From positions 1 through 5,780 of the forward strand of contig JAZQDM010000025.1 in NCBI GenBank assembly GCA_045546775.1: DNA of 5,780 bases, read 5' to 3'. Origin of the DNA: RGIG3002 sp045546775. GTDB lineage: Bacteria > Bacillota > Clostridia > Lachnospirales > Lachnospiraceae. This document shows, in pieces, positions 5,432 to 5,780 of the stretch. A model generated the notes under the pieces. It worked only from the letters and a program-made list of their open reading frames with translations. It had not been told where the DNA came from and ran no database searches. Within the stretch, counting starts at the first letter, position 1; each line of letters begins with the position of its first letter. The position numbers were made by a program, and so were the translations under genes.

Positions 5432-5780
5432 TTTGTGCCTCCCCTACACTTGGAAACTCTAACGTAATCCTTCCAAGCTTGCCACTTCTGAATTCATCTA
5501 TGAGAATTGCCGCCGCTTTGTCTGTATCCGGCTCCTCGCCTTTTTTGAGACATTTGCGGTTAATACTAATACCCTCTAAAATTTTATACTTATCCTGCGT
5601 TTCATCCACTTCATAGCGCGCCTGCAAAAGCCCCGGATACTGCTCTACCAAAAAGGCAATCAAATCCGTTGCCAGTTCATCCATATGCAACACTTCATCG
5701 TTCATGGAACCGATAAACGCAAGGCGCATCCCTACGTTTTGGTCTTCAAACCTGGGCCACAAAATACCCGGTGTGTCCAA
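5421..5780 (-). CDS. rbgA: Ribosome biogenesis GTPase RbgA (YlqF), C-terminal part, 5' end outside window
   Basis: Circularly permuted GTPase needed for late assembly of the 50S ribosomal subunit. Only the last ~119 residues are present; the frame is open at the right edge, so the leading TTG encodes an internal leucine, not a start. The visible part opens with the G3 motif L-D-T-P-G-I-L-W-P-R-F-E, typical of YlqF, and continues through the helical C-terminal domain that contacts rRNA (G-M-R-L-A-F-I-G-S, then D-E-V-L, L-L-Q-A-R-Y, and the closing G-K-L-G-R-I-T-L-E near 99-107). The G1, G4 and G5 motifs lie beyond the edge. It overlaps lepB by 11 bp and heads the visible part of the operon; its promoter is not in the window. 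Confidence 0.95.
   Translation of the reverse strand: MDTPGILWPRFEDQNVGMRLAFIGSMNDEVLHMDELATDLIAFLVEQYPGLLQARYEVDETQDKYKILEGISINRKCLKKGEEPDTDKAAAILIDEFRSGKLGRITLEFPSVGEAQSEK

Overview
The window looks like a low-GC, strictly bacterial chromosome segment from the Clostridia, most likely a Lachnospiraceae-type gut anaerobe. The grounds are AT-rich third positions, strong AGGAGG-type ribosome binding sites, TTG and GTG starts, and the minus-strand order rbgA (ylqF) - lepB - rnhB - FliK-like - FlhB C-terminal-like. That order resembles the ylqF-rnhB-ylqG-ylqH block of Bacillus. No genus can be named safely from the sequence alone.

Right part (about 5780 down to 1974, all minus strand): one tightly packed operon. 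The C-terminal third of the 50S assembly GTPase RbgA enters from the right edge. It overlaps signal peptidase I (lepB) by 11 bp. RNase HII (rnhB) follows 18 bp later, and its stop codon overlaps the Shine-Dalgarno of a 591-residue TTG-started protein with a FliK-like C-terminal domain. After 72 bp comes a 93-residue freestanding FlhB C-terminal-like protein. The last two look like a free 'ruler plus switch' pair outside any visible flagellar operon; their role is not established, and they are the most interesting content here.

Middle (about 1973 to 1714): a 260-bp non-coding stretch holding an AT-rich palindrome, a 56-bp imperfect inverted repeat, a 12-bp dyad and a strong-looking promoter.

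Left-middle (1713 to 1038, minus strand): accessory, decaying genes. An 84-residue ORF resembles only the C-terminal tail of Rpn-family (PD-(D/E)XK) nuclease/transposase proteins. It overlaps by 11 bp the start of a SMI1/KNR4-like gene that is broken by two apparent internal deletions and survives as three blocks in two alternating frames.

Left edge (to 1030, plus strand): the 3' part of a membrane protein with a DUF2207-type C-terminal region followed by two membrane helices, a DUF3592-like beta domain and a last membrane helix. It converges on the SMI1/KNR4 remnant with only 7 bp between the stop codons and no clear intrinsic terminator. No rRNA, tRNA, CRISPR array or complete mobile element was seen.
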